Below, piece by piece: positions 10,396 to 21,445 of a DNA stretch of 64,000 bases; the first letter of the stretch is position 1; every line of letters starts with the position of its first letter. This DNA is from Dendrobium chrysotoxum (Eukaryota > Streptophyta > Magnoliopsida > Asparagales > Orchidaceae). The translations under genes were made by a program, and so were the position numbers. Below the pieces are notes generated by a model. It was not told the origin of the DNA. It was given only the letters and a program-made list of their open reading frames with translations, and made no database searches. The stretch is taken from assembly GCA_019925795.1 (NCBI GenBank), contig CM034307.1, forward strand, positions 34,001,201 through 34,065,200. Direction: 5' to 3'.

Positions 10396-12015
10396 ATGAC
10401 TAATTTTAGTAATCATAATATTGTAGAAGGATATTCAATCATACGACCACCTTTATTTGATAATATTCCTTTTGATTTTTAGAAAATTTGCATGTCCACT
10501 TTCTTATAATCAATTGATTATAGCATGTGGATGTTTGTTCAAGAAGAATATTATGTACCCTTAAGATTAGTAAATGGCATTAAAACTGAAATACCTTTTT
10601 TGAATGAAGTACAGATGATAGAGATTTAGCCTAACTGAATGCTAAATATTTGAACTATTTTATCTATACTTTAAAATATAAAGATTACATGCGTGTTTCA
10701 ACTTGTTCAACTGGAAAAAAAATTTGGGATAAATTATGCATAACATATGAGGGAACTAATGAAGTAAAATAATCTAGACTAAACATTCTACTTCATGATT
10801 ATGAACTATTTTGCATGAAACCTAGTGAATTAATTTCTGAAATGTATACTAGATTTACTCAGATTATTACTTCCCTACATACCTTAGGAAGAGAGCTTCT
10901 TCCTATAAATTATGAAAAAGTTAACAAAATTCTTCATTATTTACCTTCTTCCTATGATGCAAAAATCACTGCCATTACTGAATCTAAAGATCTGAATGTA
11001 CATTTCATTGATAACTTACTTGGGTCACTCATTGCCTACAAGCAAGGAGCGAGTTAAAGGTAGCTTGATGTAGGTGAAAAGAGAAAAGAGAAAATTATAG
11101 CCTTAAAAGCTAACGATTTTAACAGTGACTCTTTTGGACAAGATGATGATGACATTGCATTGATGACTAGGTAATTCAACAGCTTTTTAAAGAAAAAGTA
11201 AAAATGTCATCAACAATGAGAAAAAGGTAAGAATAATAAAAATTCTAAAATTTCTTTTGATGTTATATGCTTTGAATGTAAGAAGCTAGGGCACCTAAAG
11301 TCTAATTGACTAACTCTTAAAGCTCACCCAAGTAAGGAGAAGGGTGAAGAAAAACCTAAATTCAAGAAGGATAAGTAAAGGACTTAAAAAGCTTTCTAGG
11401 CAGACTCATCATCAGACTCTTCTGAAATTGAAGTAGAAATGGAGGTAACCAACTTATGCTTAATGGTAGATAATCATCTTGATCATTCTGATCAAGAGGA
11501 GGTATGTGAGCTTACCTATGATTAATTATTCAAAGTTTCAGAAAAAAATCATACTGCATATAGGAAGCTTAAAAAATCATATGCTAGCCTTAAATCCAAC
11601 TTTTCAATTTTACAAAAAGAGCATGAATGCTTAAGGAAAGATCATTCTGCTCTAGATAGTAAGCACATGGCTTTGTTAGATGAATTTGATATTTTAAACA
11701 AGAAGCATTCTGAATTAACTATTGAACATAATTCATTGAAAATATCACATATTGAATTAGAAAATGTATTGAAGAAATTAAAATCTCTTGCATCTTAATT
11801 AGATAATAAGGAGTATGCATTAAAACTAAAAAAAATTCAATTCTTGAAAGTACAAATAAATTTTTACAAGATGAATTAACTTCTTTTAAGAAAAATAAAA
11901 AACCATCTTCACTTGAAGAGTTTTAAAAACAATCATCAAAGCATGGATCATTCAAATTTTGGAAGAGGTAGCATAAGCCACATTGATTAGTAAACCCTTT
12001 TTCTGGTATTAGATG
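10396..12015 (+). pseudogene. E3 gag, first part, interrupted by E4
   Basis: The ATG at 10396 opens a decayed copia gag: RPPLFDNIPFDF, then stops, then an open stretch at 10815-11057 reading MKPSELISEMYTRFTQIITS and LPSSYDAKITAITESKDLN. Further on come a CCHC knuckle (CFECKKLGHLKSNC-like, about 11270), a Glu/Lys-rich coiled-coil stretch, and the start of the second knuckle region at 12000-12015, where E4 has inserted. The reading resumes at 22882 beyond E4. There are many stops, so no capsid could be made. Confidence 0.8.
12011..12015 (+). repeat. Target-site duplication of E4, left copy
   Basis: AGATG here and at 22882-22886 flank E4. Removing E4 and one copy restores continuity of the E3 gag second zinc-knuckle region, which supports the boundaries. 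Confidence 0.9.
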
Positions 12016-13449
12016 TATTACCAATCAGGAATTAAGATTATGATTTTAATGATAATAAAAAAAAAGTTTCTCATTTTAATGTTTCTCCTTGCATATATTG
12101 GATATATGTATGTGTTTTTGTGTATACGAACATTTCTGGGAAATCATATACTACTCCAGATTGCTGAAGACTTCAAGACAAGTTAGAATAGAATTTCATG
12201 TAATAGAGTCTATACATCTCTATTTTTTATTTCTTGAGTTCGAGTAAGTGTGATTATAATTAGGTAACCGTGCACACACACAGGGGGAGAGAGTTAAAAC
12301 TTAAATTTTTAAATAAGTTCATACAATATAATGTTAGATCGTACAGACGATTGATAGAGTACGAAATTACATTCATACCAGATCACACCAGACAAACTTG
12401 GTCATTTTTTAATAGTTCGTACTATATGATATCAAGTTATATAAATGACTAATAGTGCACCAATTCCTTTCGTACCATATCATATTAGATAAACTTATTC
12501 AATTTTGAATAGTTTGTACTATACATTGTCAAGTCATATAGACGATTGGCAGTATATGAAATTCCTTTCATACTAGATTGTACCAAATGAAGAATTATTC
12601 ATACCATATGATCTACAGTTGTACAGTACGATTGGAAGATAGTTCACTTGAATTTTTTCAGTTTTTGGACAATTTTTCATGTCTTATCTATATAAAGAGT
12701 CCTAAAAATTAACTTAGAGACCTTTGTTGTGAATTTCTCTTAAGAGTGGCCATTGAGTTTGAGTGTTTGGGAGAGATTGTGAGAGTGAAGTATAAGAGAT
12801 CAAGTGAAGGGGAGTTGTGAGGGATTCATAAAGTTTCCCAAAGCGAGGATCTCTTTATCTTTTTGAAGTTTCTATCCATCTCCTCTGGAGGCTCTTGAGA
12901 GAAGATCTTCAACATTGTGTCAGTGTTCTCTGCCTTCACTAGGTGGGTGAAAAAGGATGAAGATACTTTGGCTTCATCAGGAGGGTGAGAAATGACATAA
13001 CAGTATGCTGCCATCACTTGGAGAGTGTAAAAGGCATAAGTTCTTTGCCACACCGAGTTGGTGGAAGAGAGTTTGTAAGGGCTTCTCTGCCTTACTGTGG
13101 GGCTTAAGGAGAGTCACTACTATTTAGTGCAATACCTAGTGAAAGAGTCTTTAATGAGTGGATGTAGGTCAAGTTGGACCAAACCACTATTAAAGTTGGT
13201 GTTCTTCTATTGCTTTTACTTTTTTCACATTTATATTTTCTATATTTAAAAGTTTTATGGTTGAAAAACTCTGTATGATAATTACTTCTATAAACAACTA
13301 CAAATTTGTGAATTAGTGATTTGATTTTTTTTAAAAAAATAAAAAAAAAGTTTCAAAAATTTAAGAAAATTTTTAAATAACTAATTCACCCACCTCTTGG
13401 TTAGCCTTGGGATAGTTTTATGTGGTCTAACAACCTACACAAACTATCA
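12016..13449 (+). repeat. E4 5' LTR
   Basis: Starts TATTACCAATCAGG and ends CACAAACTATCA just before the PBS. Dyad-type repeats lie at 12310-12640 with units about 97 bp apart, a TATA box at 12689-12696, diverged tandem CTCTGCC...AGGGTG units at about 12930-13060, and the GTAGGTCAAGTTGGACCAAAC block at about 13165. Confidence 0.92.
12689..12696 (+). promoter_or_regulatory. TATA box, E4 5' LTR
   Basis: TATATAAA, followed by AGAGTCC, lies just downstream of the U3 dyad array and is repeated in the 3' LTR at 22122-22129. Transcription would be expected to start about 30 bases downstream (inference). Confidence 0.75.
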
Positions 13450-13464
13450 AGTGGTATCAGAGAT
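13450..13464 (+). promoter_or_regulatory. Primer binding site, E4
   Basis: AGTGGTATCAGAG directly follows the LTR and matches the initiator-tRNA-Met primer site. Confidence 0.88.
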
Positions 13465-13507
13465 TATTTCAAAAGTTAAAGTTTAGACTACTTTTTGAAA
13501 AATGATC

Positions 13508-15016
13508 ATGGCTACTTTTAGAAGCTGAAATACTCCTAAAGAACACTCTATCACTAGACTACCTTTATTTGATAACATTCTATTTAAATTTTGAAAAACT
13601 CGCATGTTTACTTTTCTGCAATCAGTTGACTATCACATGTGGATATTAGTATAGGAAGGTTACAGCAGACCTACCAGAGTTGTTGATGGCATTAGAATAG
13701 AATCACCATTTATTGAATAGATATTTAAAGAAAAAGAATTAGCACAGTTAAATGCCAAATATTTAAACAATTTTTTCTGTGCTTTGAAATCTAAGGATTA
13801 TATATGTGTTTCAACTTCCAAAATTGAAAAAGAAATCTGAGATAGACTTTGCATAACTTATAAAGAAATAAATGAGGTAAAGCAATCTAGGTTGAACATT
13901 TTACTTCATGACTATGAATTATTTCACATGAAACTAAATGAGTCAATTTTTGATATGTATACAAGGTTTATATAGATTGTTACCTCATTATATACTTTAG
14001 GTAGAGAACTCACAAGTTCAACAAAAGTTAGTAAAATCTTATGTTGTTTACCTATGGCCTATGATGCAAAGATAACTACCATAACTGAGTCTAAAGATCT
14101 GAATCTGTATTCTATTGACAATCTACTTGGATCACTAATTGCTTACGAGAAAGGAGTGAATCAAAGATAGATTGATGCATGAAATAAGTGGAAAGGAAAT
14201 AATATAGCTTTGAAAGTTAATGATTCTCAGAGTGATCAATCAATGCCTGAGGATGAAGAAGATATTTCACTTATGTCTAGGCAATTTAAAAGTTTTTTTT
14301 ATAGAAAGCAAAAACAACAGTAGCATTGGAATAAAATTAAGTTTAATAAGAATCCAAGAGTTTCTAATGAAGTCATTTGTTATGAATGTAGAAAGCCTGG
14401 ATATATAAAGACTGATTGCCCAAATCTCAAAGCTAATCATAATAAGGAGAAAGTTGAGGAGAATACTAACATAAGGAAGGGCAAGAAAAGAATGCAAAGA
14501 GCTTTCTGGGCTAACTCAACTTCAGACTCTTCAGAAATAGAAGTAAAAGAGGAGGTCATAAATTTGTGTTTAATGATAGATAAACTTGATCATTCAAATT
14601 AAGAGTAGGTATGTGACATTTCTTATGATGAATTATTTTAAGTTTTTGAGAAAATTCGTAATGCATATAGGAAACTCAAAAAATTGTATGGTAACCTTAA
14701 TATCGAGTATCTGAATCTATAAAAAGAGCATGAAAATTTTAGGAAAGATCATACAGACATAGATAGCAATCACATGGCCTTGCTAGATGAATTTGATGAT
14801 TTGGATAAGAAGCATGAACTATTAAAAACTTCTTATAATGAGCTTGAAAATGATTTTAAGATTTTTATTGGTGAATCTTATCAAAGGGAACATGATTTGA
14901 AGATTAGAAATTCAATTTTGGAAAGTGCAAACTCATATCTTCAAGTAAAATTAAAAGATTTTGAGAAAAATAAGATAGCTTTCATACGTGTACTATTCAT
15001 AGTAGAACATATTTAA
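13508..15016 (+). pseudogene. E4 gag
   Basis: The ATG at 13508 begins a copia gag with a stop seven codons in and more later. Recognisable parts: TRLPLFDNI, LAQLNAKYLNNFFCALKS, LPMAYDAKITTITESKDLN, then a first zinc knuckle at 14378-14420 reading CYECRKPGYIKTDC, with Tyr in place of the metal-binding His. A long coiled coil follows, open at 14774-15016 (LLDEFDDLDKKHELLKTSYN). The second knuckle is mostly missing: only its HTC end survives near 14990, so about 250 bp appear deleted relative to E6. Confidence 0.82.
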
Positions 15017-15159
15017 TGTGGAGACCTAAGATGCATTAATCAAAACATATTAAACATGCATCTGGATTATCACTGCCAAGAGATGAACCTAAATTTATTT
15101 GGATTCCCAAGTCTAATGTTTGATATTTTTGTAGAAACGCTCTCATACAAGCCCTCATT

Positions 15160-15475
15160 AAAGCATTTGGTACCTGAACAGTGGATGTTCAAAGCATATG
15201 ACTAGAGATATGAATTAATTTATATCACTAGAGACCAAGACTGGAGGCAAAGTAATACTTGGAGATAATACCACTAGGAGAGTGGTTGGTACATGTATGA
15301 TTGGAAACACAAAGAATTTTTTGATTAAAAATGTTTTATTGGTAGAAGGCTTAAAACATAAGTTGCTAAGTGTTAGTCAGTTTTGTGATAAAGGTTTTAA
15401 CATAAAATTTTTGCCTATAAGTTACATTATAAGCCAAAATGGAATTGATGTGTTGCATGGAATAGGGTAAATAAT
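15160..15475 (+). pseudogene. E4 protease
   Basis: Aspartic protease region of copia pol. The catalytic block reads WYLNSGCSKHMTRD, with Asn (15177-15179) replacing the active-site Asp that E6 retains (LDSG). Downstream GGKVILGDNTTRRVVG and GLKHKLLSVSQFCDKGFNIKF are typical of the family and open from 15282 to 15470. There is a stop after the active-site block. It would be inactive even if expressed. Confidence 0.82.
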
Positions 15476-15529
15476 GTTTACATGCTTGATTTAAATAGTG
15501 TTAGATCTTCTAATGCTTTTTGTCTAAAA

Positions 15530-16532
15530 ATAGTTGTTGATAAATCTTGGTTATGGCATAGAAGACTTTATCATGCAAGCATGAAAATCTTAAAAAAATT
15601 ATCCAAAAGAAATTGGTTAGAGGCATACCCAAATTAGACTTCACTAAGGATCACCTGTGTGATGCTTGTCTATTAGGAAAATAAGTCAAGTCCTCCTTTC
15701 ATTCAATTAAAGATCTTAGAACTAACAAACCCTTAGAAGTCCTTCACATGGATCTCATTGGACCTGTTAGCACTGTAAGTCTGGGAGGAAATTTTTTGGG
15801 TATGTGATTGTAGATGATTATTCAAGGTTCACTTGGACTAGATTTTTATCATATAAGAGTGAATCATTTGATAAGTTTAGAAATTTTTCTACTTGGATTC
15901 AAAGGAAGCTTGGTTCTGAAATTCTTGCAATTTATAATGACCATGGAGGAGAATTTGAAAATAAAAAAATTGAAGTTTTCTGTAAAGAACAAGAGATAGA
16001 TCATAACTTTTTAGCTCCTAGGACTCCTCAACAGAATGGTGTTGGTTAAATAAAGAATAGAATTTTGATAGAAGCTGCTAGAGCCATGTTGGATGAATAT
16101 TCATTTCTAAAATATTTTTGGGCTGAAGTGGTTAATACAACGTGTTATGTTCTAAATAGGGTGAACATTAGATCTAAGTTGAATAAGACACCCTATGAAC
16201 TTCTTAAGGGTAGGACACCCAACCTCTCACATCTACATGTCTTTGGACGTAAATTATTCATTCATAATAATGACAAAACTCTTTTAGATAATTTTGATCC
16301 TAAATCTAATGAGGAAAATTTTTTAGGATATTCAAGTGTTCACAAATCCTTTAAAGTTTTTAATAAAAGGATGTTGGTAGTAGAGGAGACTGCTCATGTA
16401 GTTTTTGATGAATTTGATATTTCTGGAGGATCTAAGTTAGAGGAAGAAGATGCTGAAGAAGTTACACAAGGAATTGAAAACGTAAATCTTAAAGAAAGGG
16501 TGGGAATAAAAAATAGTTTGCCTAGAGAATGA
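15530..16532 (+). pseudogene. E4 integrase
   Basis: The zinc-binding N-terminus starts near 15550 (WLWHRRLYHASMK) and continues to CDACLLGK. The catalytic core follows: the first Asp in HMDLIGPVS, the second in YNDHGGEFEN. The Glu region reads PQQNGVG followed by a stop at 16047, so the frame breaks at the catalytic Glu. It resumes at 16065 with EAARAMLDEYSFLKYFWAE and TPYELLKGRTPNLSHLHVFG. Integrase inserts element cDNA; this copy is dead. Confidence 0.85.
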
Positions 16533-16559
16533 AATATTCTAAAAGTCATCATAAAGAAC

Positions 16560-18054
16560 TGATTTTAGGATACCTGAGTGAAGGTGTTAGAACTAGGCAT
16601 GGATTAAGCAAAGAAGTGAACCACTCATCATTTATTTCAATGATTTGACCTACTAATATAAATCAAGCACTTTTTGATGAATTTTAGATTCTAGCTATGT
16701 AAGAGGAGTACAATGGATCTATTTGGTCAAGGGGTACAATCAAATAGAAGGAATTAATTTTGAGGAAACTTTTTCCCCTATAGCCAGATTTGAAGCAATA
16801 AGGGTGCTACTAGCCTTTGTCTGTTTTAAAGGTTTTAAATTATATCAAATAGGTGTTAAAAGTGCCTTTCTTAATGGGGTAATAAAAGAGGATGTTTATG
16901 TTGAGCAAGCTCTAGGTTTTGAAAATTCACAATTCCCTAATCATGTGTTTAAATTTAAAAAGGCATTGAATGGACTAAAATAAGCACCTAGGGCATGGTA
17001 TGATAGACTAAGCATTTTCCTACAAGAAAGATCTTTTGTTAAAGGGAGTGTGGTCACCACTCTCTTCATAAAAAGAGTAAGAGATGGCATTCTCATTATT
17101 TAAATTTATGTTGATGATATCTTGTTTGGATCCTCTAATAAAAATCTTTGTGATGATTTTTAGAAATAATGAGTAAGGAATTTGAAATGAGTTTGATGGG
17201 AGATTTGAGTTACTTTCTTGGTTTTAGCATAAAGCAAAAAGAGGATGACATTTTTCTTAGTCAATCAAAATACATTAAGGACATCCTTAAGAAGTATAAA
17301 ATGGATAAAGCTAAACTAATAAGTACTCCCATGAGTTCAGCAAGTAAGTTGGATAAGGACTCTAAAGGCAAATATGTTGATCAAAAGAAATTTAGAGGGA
17401 TAATTGGATCATTACTTTATTTTACTACTAGCAGACCTGATATCATGTTTAGCATTTTTATTTATGTTAGATTTTAAGTTGATTTAAAAGAATCCCATCT
17501 AACTACTATTAAAAGAATTCTAAGATATTTGTTAAGAACTCAAAACTTAGAGATATGGTATCCTAGGCATAACACCTCTTTTGAAATTATTGGATATTCT
17601 GATTCAGATTTTGCAAGGTGTAAGGTTGATAAAAAAGTACTTTTGATACTTTTCAATTCATAGGGAACTCTAAAATTTTTTGGTATAGTAGAAAACAGAA
17701 TTCGGTAGCCCTTTCTACTATTGAAGCAGAATATATACCCTTAGGAAGTTGTGTGGCACAGGTTCTTTGGTTAAAATAATAACTTATAATTTTATGTTTT
17801 TAATTGGTACTATTCTAATTTTATGTGATAATATAAGTGCAATTTGTATCTCAAAGAATCCAATCCAACACTCAAGGACCAAGTATATAGACATAAGGCA
17901 TCATTTCATTAGGGCCCATGTCACCAAAGGGAAAATTGAGCTACATCATGTAGTTACTGAAAATCAACTTGCAGATATTTTCACAAAATCATTAGCTTTT
18001 GAAACTTTCAGTACTTTAAGAACCAGATTGGGTGTTATTGATATTCATGCTTAA
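16560..18054 (+). pseudogene. E4 reverse transcriptase and RNase H
   Basis: RT begins after a degraded linker: KGYNQIEGINFEETFSPIARFEAIRVLLAF (from 16723), then QIGVKSAFLNG with Gly replacing the motif-A Asp that is present in E6 (FQMDVKSAFLNG). The active-site YVDDILFGSS follows at about 17105-17135, right after an in-frame stop. Later strings include YFLGFSIKQKEDDIFLSQSKYIKDILKKY and GSLLYFTTSRPDI. RNase H continues to GVIDIHA and the stop at 18052-18054. Multiple stops and frame changes make it inactive. Confidence 0.85.
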
Positions 18055-18289
18055 CATTTATAATTCTGCAAATTGAAATCGTGGTGTATTTCTTTTGTGT
18101 TTATGTTTATGTTTTATTCTCCATTTCTGGTTTGGATATTCGTGTTTTAGTCTCTATTGATGGTTTGGTATATTTTCTTTAGTCTTTTTTGTTTTGATTT
18201 ATTTTCCTTTTGTTGTTTGTGTTTTAGTGTTTAATGGATCTTGCTTGATTAGTGAAATAAAAGTATTTTGATCATCATAAAAATCTAAA

Positions 18290-18800
18290 ATTCTATCTCC
18301 ATTCATATTGTATGAACATTCTTCGTATTGTACAAATTATTCAGATTTTACATGTTTATTTTTTGACTTTAATAGATAAAAAATTGATATTTTTATGCAA
18401 ATCATACAGTATGAACACCTATTCATCTATATGATCCTTCAATAATTTTATCTGTACAAATATGGTGGGCATTCTAAGGAAAGTTATTTTTTGAATATCA
18501 TATGTATGAACACCTGTTCATCTGTACGAGACAGTTGTCAAACTACATGCGGATGAACTCAATTGAAAGGTATGATATTTATTAACTAATCATACTAGAC
18601 GAACACCTGTTCGTCTGTATGTTCAGGTTGGTCAAAGATCATACAAATTGACTCTTTGAAAAGATATCTTATACAAATGGTCATTTCACTGCAATAACTG
18701 TTCTTTATAGTATACATTCGTTTATACGAATTTTAGTTCATACTGTATAAATTTCATAATCATACGTATGAACCTAGTTTCTTACTGTACAAAATAGTTT
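18290..18800 (+). repeat. Internal dyad array between pol and ORF3, E4
   Basis: Repeated inverted motifs such as CATACAGTATGAACACC and TCATCTGTACGA resemble those in this element's own U3 but lie in the spacer ahead of the post-pol ORF. E5 has the equivalent array at 26660-27175. See findings for the internal-promoter idea. Confidence 0.65.
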
Positions 18801-18806
18801 GTTTTC

Positions 18807-18814
18807 TATAAATA
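18807..18814 (+). promoter_or_regulatory. Candidate internal promoter TATA box, E4
   Basis: TATAAATA in the context TTTTCTATAAATAGGTAGCC lies directly after the internal dyad array and 76 bases before the ORF3 start position. The corresponding E5 stretch is recognisably similar (CTACTTAAACAGCC). Confidence 0.55.
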
Positions 18815-18882
18815 GGTAGCCTTTCTTTGAAAATTCTTTACAATCCTTTCCATTTTCAATCCTCAAGTTCAAGTTGTCTCAA

Positions 18883-20000
18883 ACGGCTAGCGAAAGCAAG
18901 AGAGTTCGTCAGACCAAGGGAAGTTTGTCTCGTACCGAACGAGATGACAACTTTCTCTCGAGAGAAAATGAACAAGCCTATGATAGGTTTGTTCAAGCCA
19001 AAATTACTCCTTCTCATCTTCAATTCAAGAAGACATAAATTTTTTAATGATGCCTCTCTTTGATTCTACCAAATTTTCCTTCAATCGCATCCTGATCTAT
19101 GTATTTCAATCTGACACCTTCTATTACTTTCTTGCCAATTTGAGAATGAGAAAAAACAATACGATAATGTCCTCCTATATTTTTAAACAAAGAGTAGAAA
19201 TTACTAGGGAGGATTTGGCATATGTTTGTACCTTAGAACTGAAGGAGTTAGAGCACACTCAATTATTTTTAGAAGTAATTTTGATTGGTCTAAAGTAAAT
19301 CAAACTCTTAGGGGAATACCTTCAGTTCAACATTTACCCCTAGTTCACACTCTGAATCAAAATGCCAGGATATCCAACATGTCTTAATAATATCTATCAT
19401 TCCTAAAGCTGGTGATCGAATCAATATCACTCCTTTGCTGTCTATTATAATATTTTTTATAATTTCAAACACTCTTATTTATGAAGCCCAGTTGATTCTG
19501 GACTACATCAATAATCTTTCTGATATTAGACATCCTACCATTAAAAGGAAGAAAAATGTGGCTTTAGGATACTTGATTGCTTACATTTTGAAGAAGAAAT
19601 ACAATCTTATTTATCCCGATCCCCCAAATAATCTGCCATGTTTTTTGCTGATGCTTCATTTTGGATTCTGTTCCATCATGATCAAGGGGATGAGGGAGAT
19701 GAGGTGGGTGGAGAAGAGGCACCTGCTCTGGCACCTGTACCTGCTCATGCTCCTAGATATGAGCACCACTTCTATCAAAAAATGTTCTAGAGATTTGATC
19801 ATCTTGATTCTCATTTTGATCAAAGATTTGATCATATTAAGACTCACTTGGACCAGTAGGACTTTAGATATAATGAAGATATGGGCTGGGTGAGAGGACA
19901 GGTTGATTTTATTAATACTCAAGTATCTACCATCAATAGCTACTTTACCCAATTTAGTCCTCCACAGTCTCCTCCATATCAAGATCCCCTAGGCTATTAG
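18883..20000 (+). pseudogene. E4 post-pol ORF (ORF3, unknown function)
   Basis: A third coding region, about 370 codons, homologous to the one in E5. The start position holds ACG where E5 has ATG. N-terminus is basic (SESKRVRQTKG). Aligned blocks: YDRFVQAKITPSHLQF with QRYREVGINHSRIVNP of E5; RVEITREDLAYVCTLEL with HVELIA.DFHHILQL; IIPKAGDRINITPLLS with IIPKAGDRIYITPLLS; LGYLIAYILKKKYNL with LGHLIAYALEMKYNL. An acidic/proline linker, a His/Asp-rich helical tail and a PPQSPP end follow. There is no membrane segment. Layout recalls the domain catalogued as 'putative plant transposon protein' (inference). Several frame breaks. Confidence 0.6.
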
Positions 20001-20534
20001 TGTGATTGTTGTACTTATTTTATTCTTCTCTTATTTTAGTCTGTTTGTAGTTTTCCTTTGTGAAGTTAAATTTTGATGTTTTGTGTTAAAGAATTGTTGT
20101 ATTTTCTTTATGATCCTTTTTCTTTGTGTTCAAGTTTGACAATGTTCTACATTAAAAAAAAAAACTTCTTGAAATTTGTGAGTTATTATTGACTAATCCA
20201 AAATGTTGATTTAAAGGACAAAATCTTTTAACATTTTTTTTTTGCATTCTAATGTTATCTCCTTAATTTTTTTTACTCACACTTTAAATCAAATTAAAAT
20301 GGGATTTAGATTAGAAGATCATCTTCTTGTTTTGATAAACGTTTATCTTATAGTTATAATTATTACAAAAATGGTAACTTTCTTTCTTTTTTTTATTCAA
20401 AGTATTATTTTTATTGTTATCCATTGAATTTTATTTTGTGGTTTAATTTTCTTTATACAAGAATTTTTTTTCTTTTATTTAAAAGAGAAGCACACAAGCT
20501 AAGATTTGCTGATTTAGTGTGTGGAAAGAATAGA

Positions 20535-20700
20535 ATGTCAAAAGATGCACAAAGAGTGCCAAATTTGAAATGAGGCACAAAATGAGCCCAACTTAAAAAG
20601 ATGAGCAATGTTCACGAAACAAAAGTCAAAATCAAAAGATATATAATTGAGACAACATCTCAATTACTATTGATAAGAGGCATAAAATGAGCCCACACAA
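20535..20700 (+). other. Conserved non-coding module, E4 copy
   Basis: Contains AAAAGATGCACAAAGAGTGC and GGCACAAAATGAGCCC, with the second phrase repeated near 20677. The reverse strand of E5 (27655-27850) and E6 (32875-33075) carries the same phrases several times, although the surrounding DNA is highly diverged. Confidence 0.6.
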
Positions 20701-21046
20701 TATTTGGTTCTTTTCTCTATAACTATAATTATTAGAAATATCCATGCATTAAATAATAATTTCAACTATTGAATTTGAATTTTTTTTATTTTATTAAACT
20801 ATTGTTAATTATTTTTGTAATAATTATTTTATTTGATATTTCTGCTTTTTAGAACGAATATTGAACATAATCAACTTTTCTTTTCTTAATTGTTCTTTGA
20901 TTTAAAATATGAGTTTAAAAATCTTGAGGATTTTAATGTTGTGTAATATTTTTTCTCTCACATTCTATTCCTTATGAACATCTAGATTTGTCCATAACTA
21001 CTTTCATATTCAAGAGATTTTCTTTGCGGTTTTCCCCTCTTTTTGC

Positions 21047-21066
21047 TGATGTCAAAAGGGAGAGGT
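21047..21066 (+). promoter_or_regulatory. Secondary polypurine tract, E4
   Basis: GATGTCAAAAGGGAGAG lies about 385 bases ahead of the main PPT and is homologous to the tract at 313-333. Confidence 0.5.
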
Positions 21067-21431
21067 GGTTTTTGTTTTGTTTGATACCATTATTTGTGTT
21101 TTGATTTGAAGTTCTTTGAGTTTTGTTTGTGTTTGATTTGGTTTAATGTCTAAATGAACGTCAAAATGCTCTTAGGGGGAAGTTGTTTATGGTTATGTTT
21201 GTTTGAAGTTTTCTTCTAAACTTGGTCTCGTATCGTGCTTGATTATTTTTAGAGTCTTTTTAGTGTTTGTATTTTTTGTGTTTTTGTTTGCTATTTATAA
21301 AAATGAAAATTAAAAAATAAGGGGCGAAATTTTATTTTGCCCATGGTGTTTAAGGTTTATTCATTAATGGGGAGCTTAGGAGAAAAGAACTTTAAGTTGT
21401 AATTCAAATAATAATGGTTTTTGTCATCATC

Positions 21432-21445
21432 AAAATGGGGGAGAT
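21432..21445 (+). promoter_or_regulatory. Polypurine tract, E4
   Basis: AAAATGGGGGAGAT ends exactly at the 3' LTR start. Confidence 0.85.

Larger units (their letters stand above)
20001..21431 (+). other. E4 3' untranslated region
   Basis: AT-rich non-coding DNA between ORF3 and the PPT. It holds a conserved module at 20535-20700 (GATGCACAAAGAGTGCC and GGCACAAAATGAGCCC) that recurs in E5 and E6, and a secondary purine tract at 21047-21066. The short ORF 20242-20427 is not credible. Confidence 0.65.

Noticed and set aside
12016..12020. E4 termini TA...TA taken as a novel end type
   Set aside because: E1, E2 and E5 start TGTTGC; TATTGC/TATTAC in E3, E4 and E6 is one or two transitions from it, so decay is the simpler explanation.
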